A stretch of 7,191 bases of DNA from Caldora sp. SIO3E6 (GTDB lineage: Bacteria > Cyanobacteriota > Cyanobacteriia > Cyanobacteriales > Coleofasciculaceae), in contig JAAHHL010000338.1 of assembly GCA_010672185.1 (NCBI GenBank), positions 1-7,191 of the forward strand, given 5' to 3'. The notes beneath the pieces were generated by a model that saw nothing but the letters and a program-made list of their open reading frames with translations, ran no database searches and was not told the DNA's origin. Numbering within the stretch: position 1 is the stretch's first letter; each line of letters begins with the position of its first letter. Positions 6,635 to 7,191 of the stretch are shown here, piece by piece. A program made the translations under genes and the position numbers.

Positions 6635-6667
6635 ATCCCCAACTTCCCTCAAGAAGAAGTCGGGGAT
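6635..6667. repeat. Dispersed hairpin repeat (ATCCCC...GGGGAT)
   Basis: ATCCCCAACTTC (6635-6646) pairs with GAAGTCGGGGAT (6656-6667) over 12 bp with a single A-C mismatch (6641/6661) and a 9-base loop. I recall close variants of ATCCCCGACTTC...GAAGTCGGGGAT as very common dispersed hairpins in filamentous cyanobacterial genomes. It lies between the MITE-like element and its partial copy. It could act as a terminator for either convergent transcript, but it has only a weak T-rich tail (CTTGCTTT) on the plus strand. Confidence 0.65.
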
Positions 6668-6680
6668 CTTGCTTTCTATG

Positions 6681-6711
6681 AATATAGCAACCGCCAGGAA
6701 GGTTAGGACAA
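6681..6711 (+). repeat. Partial second copy of the MITE-like left arm
   Basis: This 31-bp segment matches 6497-6527 at 27 of 31 positions. The first 16 bases (AATATAGCAACCGCCA) and the last nine (TTAGGACAA) are identical. The internal 22-bp palindrome is absent. A TGCTATA that could be its right terminus occurs at 6782-6788, which would make a 106-bp copy from 6683, close to the length of the first element. The rest of that right arm does not match. Confidence 0.6.
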
Positions 6712-6754
6712 CGCCAAATGTTGAAACCTTTACCTATCAATCTTTTCCCTTGGA

Positions 6755-6782
6755 GCCTTCTGCCCTCTGCCTTCTGCCTTTT
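6755..6782. repeat. Heptamer tandem repeat, four units of GCCTTCT type
   Basis: Four contiguous 7-bp units lie here: GCCTTCT, GCCCTCT, GCCTTCT and GCCTTTT. On the minus strand this reads as an AGAAGGC series. It lies 19 bp past the stop codon of the minus-strand RTX gene. It is a typical cyanobacterial STRR, with a different unit from the array upstream of the peptidase. Confidence 0.85.
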
Positions 6783-6801
6783 GCTATACTGAATCGGTAC
6801 T

Positions 6802-7191
6802 CTAGACAACGAAAATGTCGCTGTTGGCGAGAGCAACTCCGCCGGAAAGTTGAGCAAACTGGACTTGTGCTAGAACTCCTGTACCATCAGGGTCAAAGAA
6901 TAAAGCACCGGTAGTATCGTTATAAATAAAGCGATCGCTTGCCTTAGTCGCCGCTGAACCGATGGTAAACTCTTCTGCATCTAGCATACCTAGGGTAAGT
7001 CCGCCACCAAAACCACTGGCTGATACTTGAATTCTGTCTCCTTGGGTGGAGTTAAAGTCAGTAATGGTATCAATTCCTTGGTTGAAGGAGCTGAAGTTAA
7101 ACTTATCTGCACCAGCACCGCCAGTCAGCAAGTCATCTCCTTTTGAACCATTTAAGCCATTACTGCCATCATCACCGATTAGTATATCATA
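6802..7191 (-). CDS. RTX/hemolysin-type calcium-binding protein, C-terminal part only
   Basis: This open frame reaches the right edge without a start, so only the last 129 residues are visible. The fragment begins YDILIGDDGSNG, then runs through GDDLLTGGAGADKFNF (residues 18-33), the glycine/aspartate nonapeptide pattern of RTX beta-rolls that bind calcium. A closing domain follows (about 34-129), with DTITDF, GDRIQVS, DRFIYNDTTGALFFDPDGTG and a hydrophobic end, NSDIFVV. That ending is typical of cyanobacterial RTX proteins and resembles the serralysin C-terminal region. Such proteins are usually exported by type I secretion using an uncleaved C-terminal signal. What the full protein does depends on the missing N-terminal part. 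The TTG at 7129-7131 is an internal Leu codon, not a start, because the repeats continue upstream of it. Confidence 0.9.
   Translation of the reverse strand, partial: YDILIGDDGSNGLNGSKGDDLLTGGAGADKFNFSSFNQGIDTITDFNSTQGDRIQVSASGFGGGLTLGMLDAEEFTIGSAATKASDRFIYNDTTGALFFDPDGTGVLAQVQFAQLSGGVALANSDIFVV

Larger units (their letters stand above)
6400..6801. other. 402-bp convergent intergenic region rich in inverted repeats
   Basis: No convincing gene is present. Open frames crossing this stretch on both strands only pass through repeats or run into the RTX gene antisense. The region lies between the 3' ends of the small-gene pair (plus strand) and the RTX gene (minus strand). It contains a short GGCA-AGA-TGCC hairpin (6453-6463) of a kind I associate with dispersed cyanobacterial repeats, a MITE-like palindromic element, a separate 12-bp stem hairpin, a partial second copy of the element, one HIP1 site (6620-6627) and a heptamer array. 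It reads as a landing zone for small mobile repeats. Confidence 0.75.

Noticed and set aside
6570..6914. Open frames on both strands across the convergent intergenic region (6570-6857 minus, 6618-6914 plus)
   Set aside because: They read through inverted repeats and heptamers, and the plus-strand one ends antisense to the RTX coding region. Composition is not protein-like.
7129..7131. TTG as the start of the RTX protein
   Set aside because: RTX-like sequence (GDDGSNGLNGSKGDD) continues in frame upstream to the window edge, so the true start is outside.

Overview
The window looks like chromosomal DNA of a filamentous cyanobacterium, perhaps a Moorena/Lyngbya-type marine lineage (genus is inference). 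The signs are six exact HIP1 octamers (GCGATCGC), AT-rich tandem heptamers between genes, dispersed hairpin repeats of cyanobacterial type, and an HslO and an S9D glutamyl-endopeptidase-like protein that read as cyanobacterial versions. There is no rRNA, tRNA, CRISPR array or recognisable transposase.

Layout: an 8-bp tandem repeat (33-99) lies just beyond the 3' end of a minus-strand pair, a 415-aa predicted lipoprotein (553-1800) followed by a 125-aa helical protein (130-507). Neither has a function I recognise. Divergent from them is hslO (1928-2827), the redox-regulated chaperone Hsp33. A 317-bp gene-free stretch follows with three repeats: a 9-bp tandem repeat, a palindromic dispersed element and an eight-unit heptamer array. 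It leads into a large exported S9D serine peptidase (3145-5574), a relative of the plant chloroplast glutamyl endopeptidase. Next come two small same-strand genes 21 bp apart (5710-6060 and 6082-6399). Their layout resembles a toxin/immunity or toxin/antitoxin module; the first shows a faint likeness to the Tse2-type ADP-ribosyltransferase fold. A 402-bp convergent intergenic region packed with inverted repeats and heptamers (6400-6801) separates them from the C-terminal end of a minus-strand RTX-type calcium-binding protein that runs off the right edge.

The genes do not form one pathway. The best candidates for something undescribed are the 116-aa/105-aa pair, which has an inverted repeat around a TATAAA box upstream, and the lipoprotein/helical-protein pair. 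The other notable feature is that every larger intergenic space carries short tandem repeats of a different unit (8, 9, 7 and 7 bp), plus a roughly 95-bp MITE-like palindromic element with a partial second copy nearby.
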